Origin: Silene conica
Taxonomy: Eukaryota > Streptophyta > Magnoliopsida > Caryophyllales > Caryophyllaceae
DNA: 64,000 bases
Assembly: GCA_029255685.2 (NCBI GenBank)
Contig: CM055318.2
Coordinates: 1,431,001 to 1,495,000 of the forward strand
Direction: 5' to 3'
A model generated the notes under the pieces. It worked only from the letters and a program-made list of their open reading frames with translations, ran no database searches and was not told the DNA's origin. This document shows, in pieces, positions 1-10,651 of the stretch. The position numbers and the translations under genes are program-made. How positions within the stretch are numbered: the stretch's first letter is position 1; the number at the start of each line of letters is the position of its first letter.

Positions 1-808
1 CATACTACTATAGTATTTTCCCACAAAACACATACTTTCCGTAAATGAAAACCGTACAAATTATGCAAAGTCTACCAATACGACAATATCAGTCCAAAAC
101 TATGATATGATGTATTTCCTTATTTACACCCTTTTACTTTTGCCCTCATTGTTTTGTTATACTTTTTCATACTATACTTGGTAAATGGGTCGAATCAAGT
201 TCCGTCGGCCAATTTGGGTCGGGTTAAGTTTAGTTCATCATTATTTCGGAATAATTCAGGTTGTGTCGGTCATTTTGGGTTTCAGATTTATTTTGATGTG
301 TTGGTCGCTTTAAGTGGGTCGGATCATTTTCGGGTTAATGATCAAGAGCGAAATCATAATTTTGGATCTGGTTGGTTTTAGATCTGCCACTTCGGGTTGG
401 ATCAGTTATCAATCAAGATAATGTAGGTCATTTTGGGCCGGGTCGGATCAATTCGGATTTTGAGTCACATTCGGGTGTTGTAGTTTGGGTCAATATCGGA
501 TCTTAGATCAGCCTATTTTTGGATCTGTAACAACTATTGTTCTAAAATACTCTGAAATATGTCAATAATAAAAGGATAAACTGTGATAGTCAAGTAACTG
601 AAAATAGGAGCTTATAAATAAAGATAAAAGGTAAGACCAAATATTACTCAAAACCTTAAATTACAAATAACGAATTGAACCTGACTATTTTCACCTATTG
701 ACTACACTATTATTCTGATTTTTTTATACATTTTAAACATTTATCTATATAGAACTACGAACTATTCAACTATGCATTTTCGTGCAATTTGCACGGGTTT
801 TAAGCTAG
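1..808 (+). mobile_element. Helitron, 3' part (copy 1, runs off the left edge)
   Basis: The right end shows a Helitron terminus: a palindrome at 781-795 (CGTGCAATTTGCACG), a short spacer, then CTAG at 805-808 followed by host T. The sequence is collinear with 53050-54232, which has the same terminus, so the two are copies of one family. They differ between about 490 and 530, where copy 2 carries roughly 400 bp of other sequence. Positions 180-530 are rich in degenerate GGGTC/GGGTT repeats. No Rep/helicase ORF is visible, so it is non-autonomous. The 5' end is outside the window. Confidence 0.75.
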
Positions 809-814
809 TTAATA

Positions 815-1295
815 ATAAATGATATTAGAGTCAGTGTGACCGAAAGTCACGACCCACGAGTTCAAATTTTAGCAACCTCAAAATCCCTCAAAAATTTAAG
901 AAGTGAAACCGAGCACACGATATGGGAGAGTATGTGCAAACTAACCACTCTTCAAGCCCAATAAGCATTTAAATGAAGAAAACGTAATAGGAATATTAAT
1001 AATGAACGTGCTTTTTCACATACGGATTTTACTCTTTCACATACGCCTTTTACAATTTTACTCTTTCACTTGAGCATATAAGGCAAGTCTCACGGGTTCA
1101 AATCCTAGCAACCTCAAAATCTCTCAAAAATTTACGAAGTGAAACCCAGCACACGATATGAGAGAGCATGTGCAAACTAACCACTCTTCAAGCTCAATGA
1201 ACATTGAATGAAGAAAGGTAATAGAAATATTAATAATAATTAAGACTCAGCCACCCTATTAAGATTTTGGTTAAGACGATTCATCTCAAAACGAA
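815..1295 (+). mobile_element. Two degraded TRIM-like fragments in tandem
   Basis: Two successive copies (about 825-1000 and 1085-1290) of the internal part of the miniature LTR element that is whole at 12415-12707. Shared landmarks are a tRNA-like GGTTCAAATCC box, the stretch around 'aaccactcttcaagc', and the LTR start 'aatattaataat'. Both are old and incomplete. Confidence 0.6.
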
Positions 1296-1333
1296 ACTCG
1301 GAAAGTATTATGGAGTCCTATAGATTTTACACA

Positions 1334-1550
1334 AATTCTTGTTTCAGACCGTCACTTTTGGTCTGAAATAATAAGACGGAATTTTGTAACTATTTTACAG
1401 CCTAATGTAACCACAATAGTATGGTCAATGTTATAGCTTATGATAACTTGTTTGTAAATAGTGATTACATTTGACTGTAAAATGATAACAAAATTCTGTT
1501 TTATTATTTCAGACCAAAATTGTGGTCTGAAGCAAGACCCATGAATTTTA
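1334..1550. mobile_element. Mutator-like MITE
   Basis: Terminal inverted repeats around 'tttggtctgaaataataaga' at the left and its complement at the right bracket an AT-rich core. It is a sister of 2714-2931 and more distantly of 25455-25672. Flanks show an imperfect duplication (gattttac / gaattttac). No coding capacity. Confidence 0.6.
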
Positions 1551-1734
1551 CAAAGGAATAGACAAGCCAAATAAAGTATTGAATATTCATCTGGGAGAAT
1601 TTACTCTTTTAATTGTTGTCCACATGCGATGCAGTTGCACAAATTGGACTGCAGAAGTGCAGGCTCTCTTACACTCGACACTGGACAGTTCCATTCTAAT
1701 TTTTTTAAGCAACTCCTTACACTGTGGTTGTATG

Positions 1735-1893
1735 TAGGTCCGTTATAAGTTTGCGATAGTTTAGTGGATAAGATAAAACAATTTGCTACTGCCTAATTAT
1801 TCTACTTTTGTCTTATTTCTTCCATATAGATATTATTTGACCCGTCGTAAATATGCGACGAATATGTTCGCTACAATTGAGAATTTGTGTTTT
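1735..1893. mobile_element. Small TIR element
   Basis: This is collinear with 59400-59555 (shared 'ataagataaaacaatttgct', 'tctacttttgtctta' and 'gcgacgaatatgt'). The ends pair as inverted GACGGGT/CCGTC-type repeats. A non-coding MITE of unassigned superfamily. Confidence 0.45.
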
Positions 1894-2500
1894 TAAAATG
1901 GACTCCGCAACTTGCATTAGCCCTTCTTTATTTCAACACAAATTCTATTACACAATCGTATTTTCGTAAAAAATAAAAAAAAAATAGAAATCACTTTAAG
2001 AAAAATGGCCATTTTTGAGTTATAAGAGGTGATGAAAAATAAGTTGTTTAAAAAATAACAAAAGGTTTGTCTAATAGTAAATGGGATTGAGAGTATATAT
2101 GAATTATTTCATCTTTGAAAACGGATATAATTGTTTTAAGAGGCGGTTGATCTCCTTTAAAACAAATCATTTTAGTCTGAAAAAACAAGTTATCGTAATA
2201 TGTAACACTAGCTCGACCATTGTGATTTGTGATTACATTTGATTATAAAATGGTCACAAAACCCGTCCTTTTAGAAAGATAAATAATCCGTCTAAAATAA
2301 AAATTTGAGCTATCGCGCGTGTAAGAAAAACATGACAGATGAATACAGAATAAAGAAAGAGAACATAAATACCACAAATCTTCCTTTTAAAACGGGTTTT
2401 ATCCGTCTATTTAGCCATTCTATTTTTGTCTCGTTAACCTTATTCGACCCGTCTTAAACTTTAGACGGATATTATCCGTCTTAAATATGAACGTCGGATT
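1894..2500. other. AT-rich spacer with MITE relics
   Basis: No gene seen. Positions 2150-2300 resemble a decayed copy of the Mutator-like MITE at 2714. Positions 2390-2485 hold a small inverted repeat built on 'acccgtctta / tagacgga'. Confidence 0.4.
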
Positions 2501-2713
2501 CATCAAACAAATGCAAGTGTTGATTGCAAACTGTAAACACAATTAAGGGGATTCAAATTTTGGGTTGAAGAATCATGTACAAAGGCAATGTGATCCCCTT
2601 TTATCTATGAAAAGGAAAAAAAAAATTCGGTTCGAAACACGCCTTTACGAAAAACACTACTCAACTATTAATATTTCTCTATAAAATCTCTCATTTTCAG
2701 CCATTTTGTCAAG
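2500..2713 (-). other. 3'UTR of the first DUF863 gene, displaced by a MITE
   Basis: This aligns with the sequence just downstream of the second DUF863 gene (10450-10650): both share 'aatcatgtacaaaggca' and the following block. Here it is separated from the stop codon by the MITE at 2714-2931, so it should be 3'UTR or 3' flank. No poly(A) site was assigned. Confidence 0.5.
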
Positions 2714-2931
2714 CACAAATTTTTGTTTCACACCGTCACTTTTGGTCTGAAATAATAAGACGTAATTTTGTAATCATTTTAAACCAAATGTAACTACGAT
2801 AGTATGGTCAATGTTACAGCTTATGATAACTGGTTTGTAAATAAATAATGATTATATTTGTCTGTAAAATGGTTACAAAATCCCGTCTTATTATTTCAGA
2901 CCAAAATTGTGGTCTGAAGCAAGACCCACCG
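2714..2931. mobile_element. Mutator-like MITE at the stop codon of the DUF863 gene
   Basis: Terminal inverted repeats share the core 'ggtctgaaataataagacg'. It is flanked by a perfect 9-bp duplication TTTGTCAAG (2705-2713 and 2932-2940), the length expected for Mutator-type elements. Read on the minus strand, the duplication is CTTGACAAA and contains the TGA stop of the gene. The insertion therefore left the ORF intact but put a hairpin-forming element directly at the start of the 3'UTR. The paralogue at 10652 has no such element. Confidence 0.8.
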
Positions 2932-2935
2932 TTTG

Positions 2936-5900
2936 TCAAGTTAAGGTCACCTGTAGGGCATGATTACCTGCAGGGCACCGTTGTCGTCGGGGGCGTCTAG
3001 TCGTCTTCCCCCATCCCGTTAGGCTTCTGTCGACTACACTCACTTCCGCAACCTCACGGTGCACCGCTTCTTGTTTCAATGGGAGGGCACATACTGTCTC
3101 GTCCAGTACACGTGTCGTTGAAACAGATCGTCGCCTCCCACTCCCACTCCCACGCCCACGCCCATTTCGGGAAGCGTGCCTTCTGTTAGGCCCTGAATGC
3201 CATGTATAACCCATCGCTGTCATGAGCCCACCAAACGTCTGGAGGTCCTCGGAGACTTCATGCCTTGAAAGCGTTGTAAGACCCGGGAGAATGTCCCTCT
3301 GGAAATCCCGTTTCTGTCTACCTCTCCGACCCTGCCCTTTACGTGTTCTGGCTGTTAACATACATTTACCGTTGTTTTCCATGATCGCGAAATCTGGAAT
3401 GCTTGGTTTCGGGAAGTATTCCTCGGGAGTACACTCTTTCAGTCTCAAAATCATGTATTCAAAATCATCTAGCCCGTCATCATTTCCGGTAGAACAGGCA
3501 GCTATACTCGCAAACCAATGCAAGGGATCGTCTCCTTGAGCTTCTGAAGCGAGGCAAATGCTTTCCTCTATCGATGACATGGCAACAATGGCTGACGCTG
3601 CTGACTCGACATCTCCATCATCTACGCTATTTTCGAGGCTCATTAGGGCTTCTAAATCAATACCAGTACTTACCTCCTCGGTTATGCAGCAATTCAGATC
3701 AAAATGATTTTTGAAATTCACGGACTTAGATTCTTTGCTCTCTGCAACAACAACTTCATCTATCGCTATCTTGCCAACATCGGAATCACTAGAATCGTCA
3801 CAAGGAAGATTCATATCAAACAAGTGTTTTCTCGGGCTACATTCCACCTCTTTGTATCGTGATTGATGACTATTTAGAGGCTTTCCAAATATCAAAACCC
3901 CTAAATTTTTTTGGCTGTTCTCCGACATCTTAGCTTCTATACCCGCCTTTCCTCTAAGCCATGGTAAGACAGAAAGACGGTCCTCTGGCTTGCAATCCGT
4001 ATCCACTTTTTCATTTAAGTTTATATCTCTCACAGGGTTGACATTATCGCATTGATAAGATGCACCAGCTTTGCGAAAACAAGCTGATATTTCTTTAAAG
4101 GCAGACGATGAGCCTTGACTAGACCCATGTCTCACAAGCGGTTCACCACCAAAACCAGCATTAGGTCCAGGAATACCGTTTGGGTTTTGGCCCCACTTGC
4201 CAAACGGTCCATTGCTGTGAACGGACGAATGATGTAGGCTTGGCTGGATTGAAATGGGTTTCGAGGTTGGAAGGTTCGGTTTTCCCCAAGCATATTGATC
4301 CCGAGACAAACCCGTTTGACTAGAAACATGAGACCCCGGAATATAGTGGTTTGACATAGAGTAGCAGTCTGAATTTTGGCTGAGAACGGCACAATTGGTT
4401 ATCCAAGGTTCCCTTTTGATCTGTTCACTTGTCAAAATTTGCACTGGTCGAGAAACCACTTGATCAATGGACCTCACACTGGCTTTTGGTCGTTCTGCGG
4501 CATAAAAATGACGAATAGAATGATTTAACAAGCAGCACTGCTAATTTAATTATGTACGCTACGATGTCAACATGTAGGGAACTAGAGATTATCTACTTTA
4601 AAACCGTCTCATGCGAGTATTTCTAAAAAGAGGACTCTTGAGTCTCGACCAAACAAAATGGAGGTTTTGGTTGAGGCCCAACTATTATTAATATTCCTAA
4701 TACGCTCCCTCACTCAAATGCCGGTTGGGCTTGAAGAGTGGTTAGTTTGCACAGGCCCACCCATACCGTGTGCTGGTTTCCACTTCGTGGTTTTTGAGGT
4801 TGCCAGGATTCGAACCCGTGACTTTCGGTCACACTGGCTCTGATATCATGATAGATGAACCATTTGAGGCCCAACTATTATTAATATTCCTAATAAATCC
4901 AGCTTCTTCCAACAGTAGCCAGAAATGGTAAGCCAATCAGCGTAAATATCTACGCTCCTCAAAAAAAAATGGTTAAGCGAGTCAAGGAGTAGTGATGATA
5001 TTATTACCTGACCCTAATGCATGGCGAAACCAGTCCTGACCGTTTCCTCGAATTTCAGATAAATTTTCCGATACCCCATTAAGGCTTAGAGTCTTGGAAT
5101 TCTGTGGAGTGTCCTTGGATGAACTGAAAATTTTTGCAGGAAGATCCCTATACGAAGCATCACCGTGTCTGCCAGAATGGCCTAAGATGCCGAAAGATGA
5201 ATATGCGGTCGTTTCTTCAACATGTAAAGGCTCGTTCAAGTCAGCCAATGCTTTACGCTTACTGACAGGTAAATCTTTTGCACAGCCAAATTGCTCCACT
5301 TCATCTGTGTCAATATACTCATCAGCCGGAAGCTGCAAATCGAGTATGCGTTTTCTAAATTTTGTGGGTCTGGCCTCTGAGGCGTCCGAGGTCTTTGGGC
5401 TATGGCAATTGTGAAATGGGCCGGCCAGTATGCTCTTTCCTTTTACCGAATTAGGTGACGAATGCATGGTATCGGGGCCTGAAATTAGAGGTCTACCAGA
5501 ACAAGGGCTTGGCAGTGGATAACTAGAACCGTTCCATCTTTGAGTATCGTCAAACTGCAAATGTGATGGCACGGGGCTCGAAGACGATGATGCCTCACTT
5601 GGCATACCCCATGTGAGCTGATCTTTCCTCCTAAAATCGTCCATGAGCCCTCTTTGTACTCTGTACAGTCGATGCAGCTCGTAGACCTGAATAACAATCA
5701 AAGTTGCAACCAAGTGGTGTTAGTCCAGTGGTAACTGGGTTAAACCTTAAAGCTTGCAGAAATGCAGGAGTTGAGAGGTCTCAGGTTCGACTACCAGCTG
5801 GGGCGATAACCACTTGGCCACTGCAGTCCCCAAAGGGTGGCTTACATGGTCCATGTGGTGGTGCGGGAATGAATGGACCCGGGGAATTCAACCCCCTCGT

Positions 5901-6255
5901 CATCAAAAAAAAAAACAATCAAAGTTGCCATATAGTGACCGAAATGCAGCTAAGTAGCACAGCTGATTGACTTGGTTACAACAGATGCACGTGGAAAACT
6001 ACGCAAAGTGCGAGAGTGTACCTGATCCGTGAATATGGCTTCATGGTCAAGCATCGTCTGCTTAAGAACATTCTTGTCATACCCGGGATGTGAATCTGCT
6101 AAAGTCCTTGCCAAATAGCCATAATGAAATTGGCCATTTGGCAAGCTTCCGCCAGTGTAACAAGAAGGCCAACCGCCACCATTTGTATCACGATTAAGGT
6201 CTCTCGTCGATGACTGGCCACGCAAGCAGTTTTCAATCTGAACTTTTGTTCCCAT
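2936..6255 (-). CDS. DUF863 family protein, tandem copy A
   Basis: A plant-specific DUF863 protein of unknown function. It is modelled as three coding exons on the minus strand: 6255-6022, 5686-5008 and 4494-2936, giving 823 aa with all junctions in phase and GT-AG. The ATG at 6255 lies three bases after a CAG acceptor, so the leader is spliced to the exon near 7952. Residues 1-78 hold the conserved N-terminal block beginning MGTKVQIEN and ending HEAIFTDQ. Exon 3 continues with VYELHRLYRVQRGLM, the family signature. Near residues 687-710 is a strongly basic stretch (RTRKG...GRRGRQKRD), then an Arg/Gly/Ser-rich tail, which suggests a nuclear or nucleic-acid-associated role (inference). The intron between the first two coding exons holds a SINE. 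The intron before the last exon holds a TRIM fragment. The second copy at 10652-14227 has the same exon pattern. Confidence 0.9.
4661..4893 (-). mobile_element. TRIM-like element, incomplete
   Basis: In minus orientation: LTR piece (4893-4849), a primer-binding-like site matching TATCAGAGC beside 4837-4849, a tRNA-like box (GGTTCGAATCC, 4808-4819), then the other LTR piece (about 4702-4661). It lies in the second coding intron of DUF863 copy A. Old and shortened relative to 12415-12707. Confidence 0.7.
5708..5913 (+). mobile_element. tRNA-derived SINE in DUF863 intron
   Basis: It has polymerase III box A-like TTAGTCCAGTGG near 5720, box B-like GGTTCGACTAC near 5784, and an A-rich tail after CCCCCTCGTCATC. 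It is flanked by a perfect 15-bp duplication AACAATCAAAGTTGC (5693-5707 and 5914-5928). It sits in the first coding intron of DUF863 copy A and is absent from the same intron of copy B, so it arrived after the gene duplication. Its tail resembles the element at 36003. Confidence 0.88.
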
Positions 6256-6522
6256 ACCTGCCAATCCATAACCAAACTATAGTAAATACAAAAATAGTAA
6301 CAGTACGACGACAACAGCAACAATAATAACAAGAAAAGAAAGAAATAGCGCAGGCAGGAAGAATTTCACATATTTCTAACCCGCTACAGCTTTCGGGTTT
6401 GCATACAAAAGAGAGTTCACAAAAACATAACAAGGATCAAATTACGTCACAACAACACATAAAGGTCGCCACATTACAAGACTCACTCGACCTAAATTAA
6501 GCAAGACCTCAACCCATATCCG

Positions 6523-6745
6523 TGATAGATGAACCATCTCAACCAAAACCTTACGGTGATGGTTGAGGCTAAACTATTATTAACATTCCTATTACGCTCC
6601 CTCACTCAAATGCCCGTTGGGCTTGAAGAGTGGTTAGTTTGCACAGGCTCTCATAGGCTGTCATCCTGTGTGCTGGTTTCCACTTCGTGGGTTTTTAGGG
6701 GTTTTGAGGTTGGTTTAGGCTAAACTATTATTAATATTCCTATTA
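6523..6745 (-). mobile_element. TRIM-like element, incomplete
   Basis: One LTR (6523-6594) begins TGATAGATGAACC in this orientation. It is followed by part of the internal region and a piece of the other LTR ending near 6745. The primer-binding region is not present. It lies in the 5'UTR intron of DUF863 copy A. Confidence 0.65.
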
Positions 6746-7239
6746 ATCCGAACAATAACCTAAATATACCCTGAAACAAGGTTTGATTAGAACCAATTCA
6801 ACCCGACCTGAACTATACCACTCCAAAGCTGACTAACCTCCTGAAATAACCCTATATTAGCACACACCTACAGCATGGTCGAACCTGAAATGACACAATA
6901 TGACCCGGCCAACCAGAATGTAAGCAAACCCGTACATTTGTGAGGTCTACTCACGCGTCCTCAGCACCGTCAAAATCTTAATGTATTGACCTCGTCTAGT
7001 AACATCCCAACCTCGAAATAACAAGCTAAACTGATTACATTCTGCTATAATAAGTTAAATATATGTTGTAAAATACTAAGATTGCCTCCTCCAATCAAAC
7101 ATGAATCATAAACATTCGAAACAGCTCAATCTAATTAAATTAACAATTCTAAATAATGCTAAAGATTATCGAACGAATTTTACAATCAAAAGATTATCCA
7201 AATGGGGTTAAATTGAAACTAATTATCAAAACGGGTCCA

Positions 7240-7303
7240 ACAACAACATCAAAGCCTTAGTCCCAAAATGCTTTCAGGTCGGCTGACATGAATCATCCTT
7301 TGG
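7240..7303 (-). mobile_element. 5'-truncated Au-like SINE
   Basis: Only the 3' end of the SINE seen whole at 14810-15011 is present ('ggctgacatgaatcatcc', 'ccttagtcccaaaatg', CAACAACAACATC in complement). It is flanked by a perfect 14-bp duplication TCAAAACGGGTCCA (7226-7239 and 7304-7317). Short truncated insertion in the 5' intron of DUF863 copy A. Confidence 0.75.
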
Positions 7304-7535
7304 TCAAAACGGGTCCACGTATACTAAATTAGTTCATCTCAAAACATATTCAAAATCAGACCTTGAATAGTCAAAACCCAGTATACATCACTGATTATTC
7401 ATAATGAAGCAATAGATCCCCATTATATATACGGGATATACGGGATATTGTCCGTCTTAAATGAGAATCTCATTTCCAACACTAATGCCTCAATAGTTTC
7501 GCAAATTGCAGGGTAAGGGGGTCGGATATATGCAG

Positions 7536-7860
7536 TTAAAATCAAACTAACTACCAACAACATCAAAGTTCCGAAATGATTTGGGGTCGACTGACATGAA
7601 TCATCATTTAAAACCGTATTGGGCATCCAATAATAAGAACTAACTAATTTAATCATTAATTACATACAAATATACAAAATAGTAAAATCATTACCCAAGA
7701 AAATAAAATCAAACTAACTACCAACAACATCAAAGTTTCGAAATGATTGGGGCTCGGCTGACATGAATCATCATCTAAAACCGTATTGGCCATCCAATAA
7801 TAAGAAGGAACTAACTAATTTAATCATTAATTACATACAAATATACAAAATAGTAAATGA
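7536..7860. repeat. Tandem duplication, about 160-bp unit, two copies
   Basis: Two near-identical blocks (7536-7686 and 7706-7860) share 'caaactaactaccaacaaca', a SINE-tail-like segment, and the stretch through 'aatatacaaaatagtaaa'. Intronic; no coding signal. Confidence 0.7.
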
Positions 7861-7951
7861 TCATAAATAAATACAACCAGAAATTAAAAACCCATGAATC
7901 AATTTATTAAATTTATTAAATTTGAATAACAAGTGAAAAAAAGATTGTACC

Positions 7952-8420
7952 TTTAGACCCACATCCTTCAATCCTTCCACTTCTCTCTAACTAAAACATT
8001 AATTCACAAACTTTACAAGTCTTCTGTAAAACGGTTTTACAATAAACCCGACACTTAAAAAAGTAACAACAAAACAGTTAATTACAAAAAAAAAAACAGT
8101 AATTTATTTATTAAAAAAAAGAGAAAATGATGATGATAATAAGTAGATGAAGTGAATAAAAGATGAAGATGTCGATCTGGTGGGTCACTATCTGAAACTA
8201 AATAGAATAATTATTATAGTTGTAGTTATAGAGAGAGAAAGAGAAAGAGTGATGAATGAATATATTATTTGTTTTTTATTTTATTTTTTTGGTAGAGAGA
8301 GAAGTGGAAGAAAATCTGGACACAACTTTAACTTAACAACCGAACTTCTCATTTCTTACAACAATGACATCAACTTTGTCAACTTTTGGTCTCTTTTTTT
8401 CCCCTGGTTTTTATTTGCTC
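7952..8420 (-). promoter_or_regulatory. 5'UTR exon and promoter region of DUF863 copy A
   Basis: On the minus strand 'ggatgtgggtctaaag|GTAC' near 7952 is a splice donor. The same exon end occurs at 15943 upstream of copy B (followed by GTAA). Upstream, both copies share a CT-rich leader (GAGA-type on plus, 8230-8250 and 16370-16470) and conserved sequence out to about 8420 and 16580. The duplicated unit therefore includes leader and promoter. No TATA box was assigned. Confidence 0.6.
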
Positions 8421-8459
8421 TTTTACTTAAACTAGGTTTGGTTTTGGGATATGATTCTG

Positions 8460-9506
8460 GTTTGTGACGGATATGTTTGTCACGAGTTAAAAACCGATAT
8501 TTTATACTCATAAATCACAATAAAGCAACTGAACAGCTAAGTTAGAGAAAATGGAGCAATTTATGGATAGTGTAACTTGTCTTCAGCTTGTGACGGATAA
8601 TGCTCGTCTTCAATGAGAATTTGTGGTGAAACTAATAGTAATGAAGTAGTATTAGTTTTACGACATCCGTATTAATATGATATTATTACAAATTTTCATT
8701 TGTGACGGGTCAAAGAATCTCACTTGGGTAGATAAACACAAGTGATTCATGATTCACTACCCTCTCTTTTTTTTGTTTTTTTTTGTCTCAAGTAGGTAGA
8801 CAAGGTAGTATTTGACTCGTCACAAGCTTAGGATGGAGATTTTTCGTAATATTATTATGTCTATTACTAATTCGGCTTATGTTGTTTTTTTACTATTCCA
8901 TCTATTTTTAGTGTTAAATTTTATATTTTTGTTAGTTTTATCAAATTTATATATTTAAAAATTAAATATATATTTTCCTTATATCGAACTTTTAGCTAAG
9001 TGTTCATACTTTCATGCTTTCTCCATTGCTTTTATTGTTACTTTTAGCTAATTTTTCAAGCCATTTTTCAAAGTTTGATACAGCTAATAATTCTCTTAAA
9101 AAACCATTTGATGATAAGATGGACTAGAGATCATTAAAACTGCCTCTTTATATGGGTCATATACTCGTATTGCATTATTACGAACTTATCTTTGTCTCAT
9201 TCATTTGTTTACCAATTTTATTTTTAAACATCTTATTCATTTATTTATTTTTTAATTACGAGTGATTTCATGTGTTATTTGATAATCTACCTTATCGTGA
9301 TTCACTCGTCAAGAACCCGAGTTCAAGCTTCCAGATTTAACTCAGTTCCAATCCTTGTTTTTGGATTAACTCATTTTCGAGTTAAAATACCAATATTTCC
9401 ATTAAAAAAATACAATTAATATTTTAAGTCCGTCGGTATAAAACCGTCTTTATGATTCTCACCTTGACAAAAAAGGACGAAAAAATATATCTCGACATAT
9501 AGACGC
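8460..9506. other. Gene-free spacer with MITE remnants
   Basis: No gene seen. Positions 8463-8630 and 8690-8840 contain inverted GTGACGG/CCGTCAC-type repeats of small TIR elements. The rest is AT-rich. Confidence 0.4.
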
Positions 9507-9509
9507 CTA

Positions 9510-10294
9510 GGTAGCACAGACACTTTTTTTAATTAGTCGTCGCCATTGTTGTTAAACTCCCGATCCGGATCGTAGGATCTTACGATTCTACGATTCAAAA
9601 AGTGGTGACCGATTCCAATCCTAGGTAGGATCTTAATTTTGTAGGATCTTACGATTCAACTTGCGTCAAATTTTTTCGGAGTAGAATCTTAACCCGATCC
9701 TACGATTATACAACCCGATCCTACATTATTAACATTTAATTTTTTTTTCAGTTCCTAAAATTCTAGATATGAATTTGAAGATAGAAATCTAATATAAACG
9801 AGAATAATTAGTAGGCACATGTTAAGATAAAAGTGTTTTGCTATTTAAGCACAAGATTTTAACATATTTTGATAGTACAATTATGTATTTTACTTAATTT
9901 GTAGGATCTTACGATTCTACGATCCGATCCTACCGATTCGATTCTAAGACGCTCATCGATCCAAAGTAGGATCCCGATCCTAACAACATTGGTCGTCGCG
10001 CGTCCGACACTCGGACACCAAACACTCGTTGAACACATGGCTAAACATATTATAGTTTAGACGAGGAATAAAATTTAAAAGAAAATTGATTAGAAGACGA
10101 GTTTGGGTGGAAAATGAGAATTAATTATAGTAAAGGTCGAATTGTAATTTACTTGTTTAAATTTAACGTCAAATACATGATAAAAATAAAATTATACATT
10201 ATTTATAACCATAAAATATATATATTTGATTATATTTAAATGACGTGTCCTGTGTCCTAAATAATATCGTGTCCGTGTCCGTTTTGGTGCTACC
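9510..10294. mobile_element. TIR element (outer), carrying a second element
   Basis: Ends GGTAGCACAGACAC and GTGTCCGTTTTGGTGCTACC are inverted repeats flanked by TA. A second copy lies at 44267-44613, uninterrupted. Both share 'aacacatggctaaacatatt' region landmarks and 'aatgacgtgtcctg'. Non-coding. This copy is interrupted at 9543-9992. Confidence 0.65.
9543..9992. mobile_element. TIR element (inner), inserted into the outer one
   Basis: The ends CCATTGTTGTTAAACTCCCG and CGGGATCCTAACAACATTGG-type (in complement) form imperfect inverted repeats. It is flanked by TCGTCG on both sides (9537-9542 and 9993-9998). The body has repeated 'gtaggatcttacgattc' near both ends. Comparison with 44297-44310, where the flanks are joined, shows the empty site. 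No ORF. Confidence 0.7.
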
Positions 10295-10651
10295 TAGATA
10301 GACCCAATATAACTGATGAAAACGGTATCAAAAACACTGAAGATGTAACAAAATCTAACATTAATCTGGCTGTACAGCTTTATCCATCCCAGCTACTCAA
10401 ACATCTAAGAACAGTTTGCCCTGGAAAACTACAAGCAGAATTATTCATGAAACAAATGCAGGAATTGGTTGCAAACTTGCAAACAAGATGAAGGGGATAA
10501 ATTATGGATTAAAAAAAATCATGTACAAAGGCAAACCCCTTTTGTCAAATCGAAAAAAATCGGTCCAAACCCGCCTGAACGAAAAACTCTACTCGACTCG
10601 AGTACTCGTATTAAGTATCCTCTATAAGATTTCCGACTTTCAACCAAATCG

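Noticed and set aside
3222-3539. Plus-strand open frames over the DUF863, AGO7 and acyltransferase exons
   Set aside because: They are antisense shadows of well supported exons.
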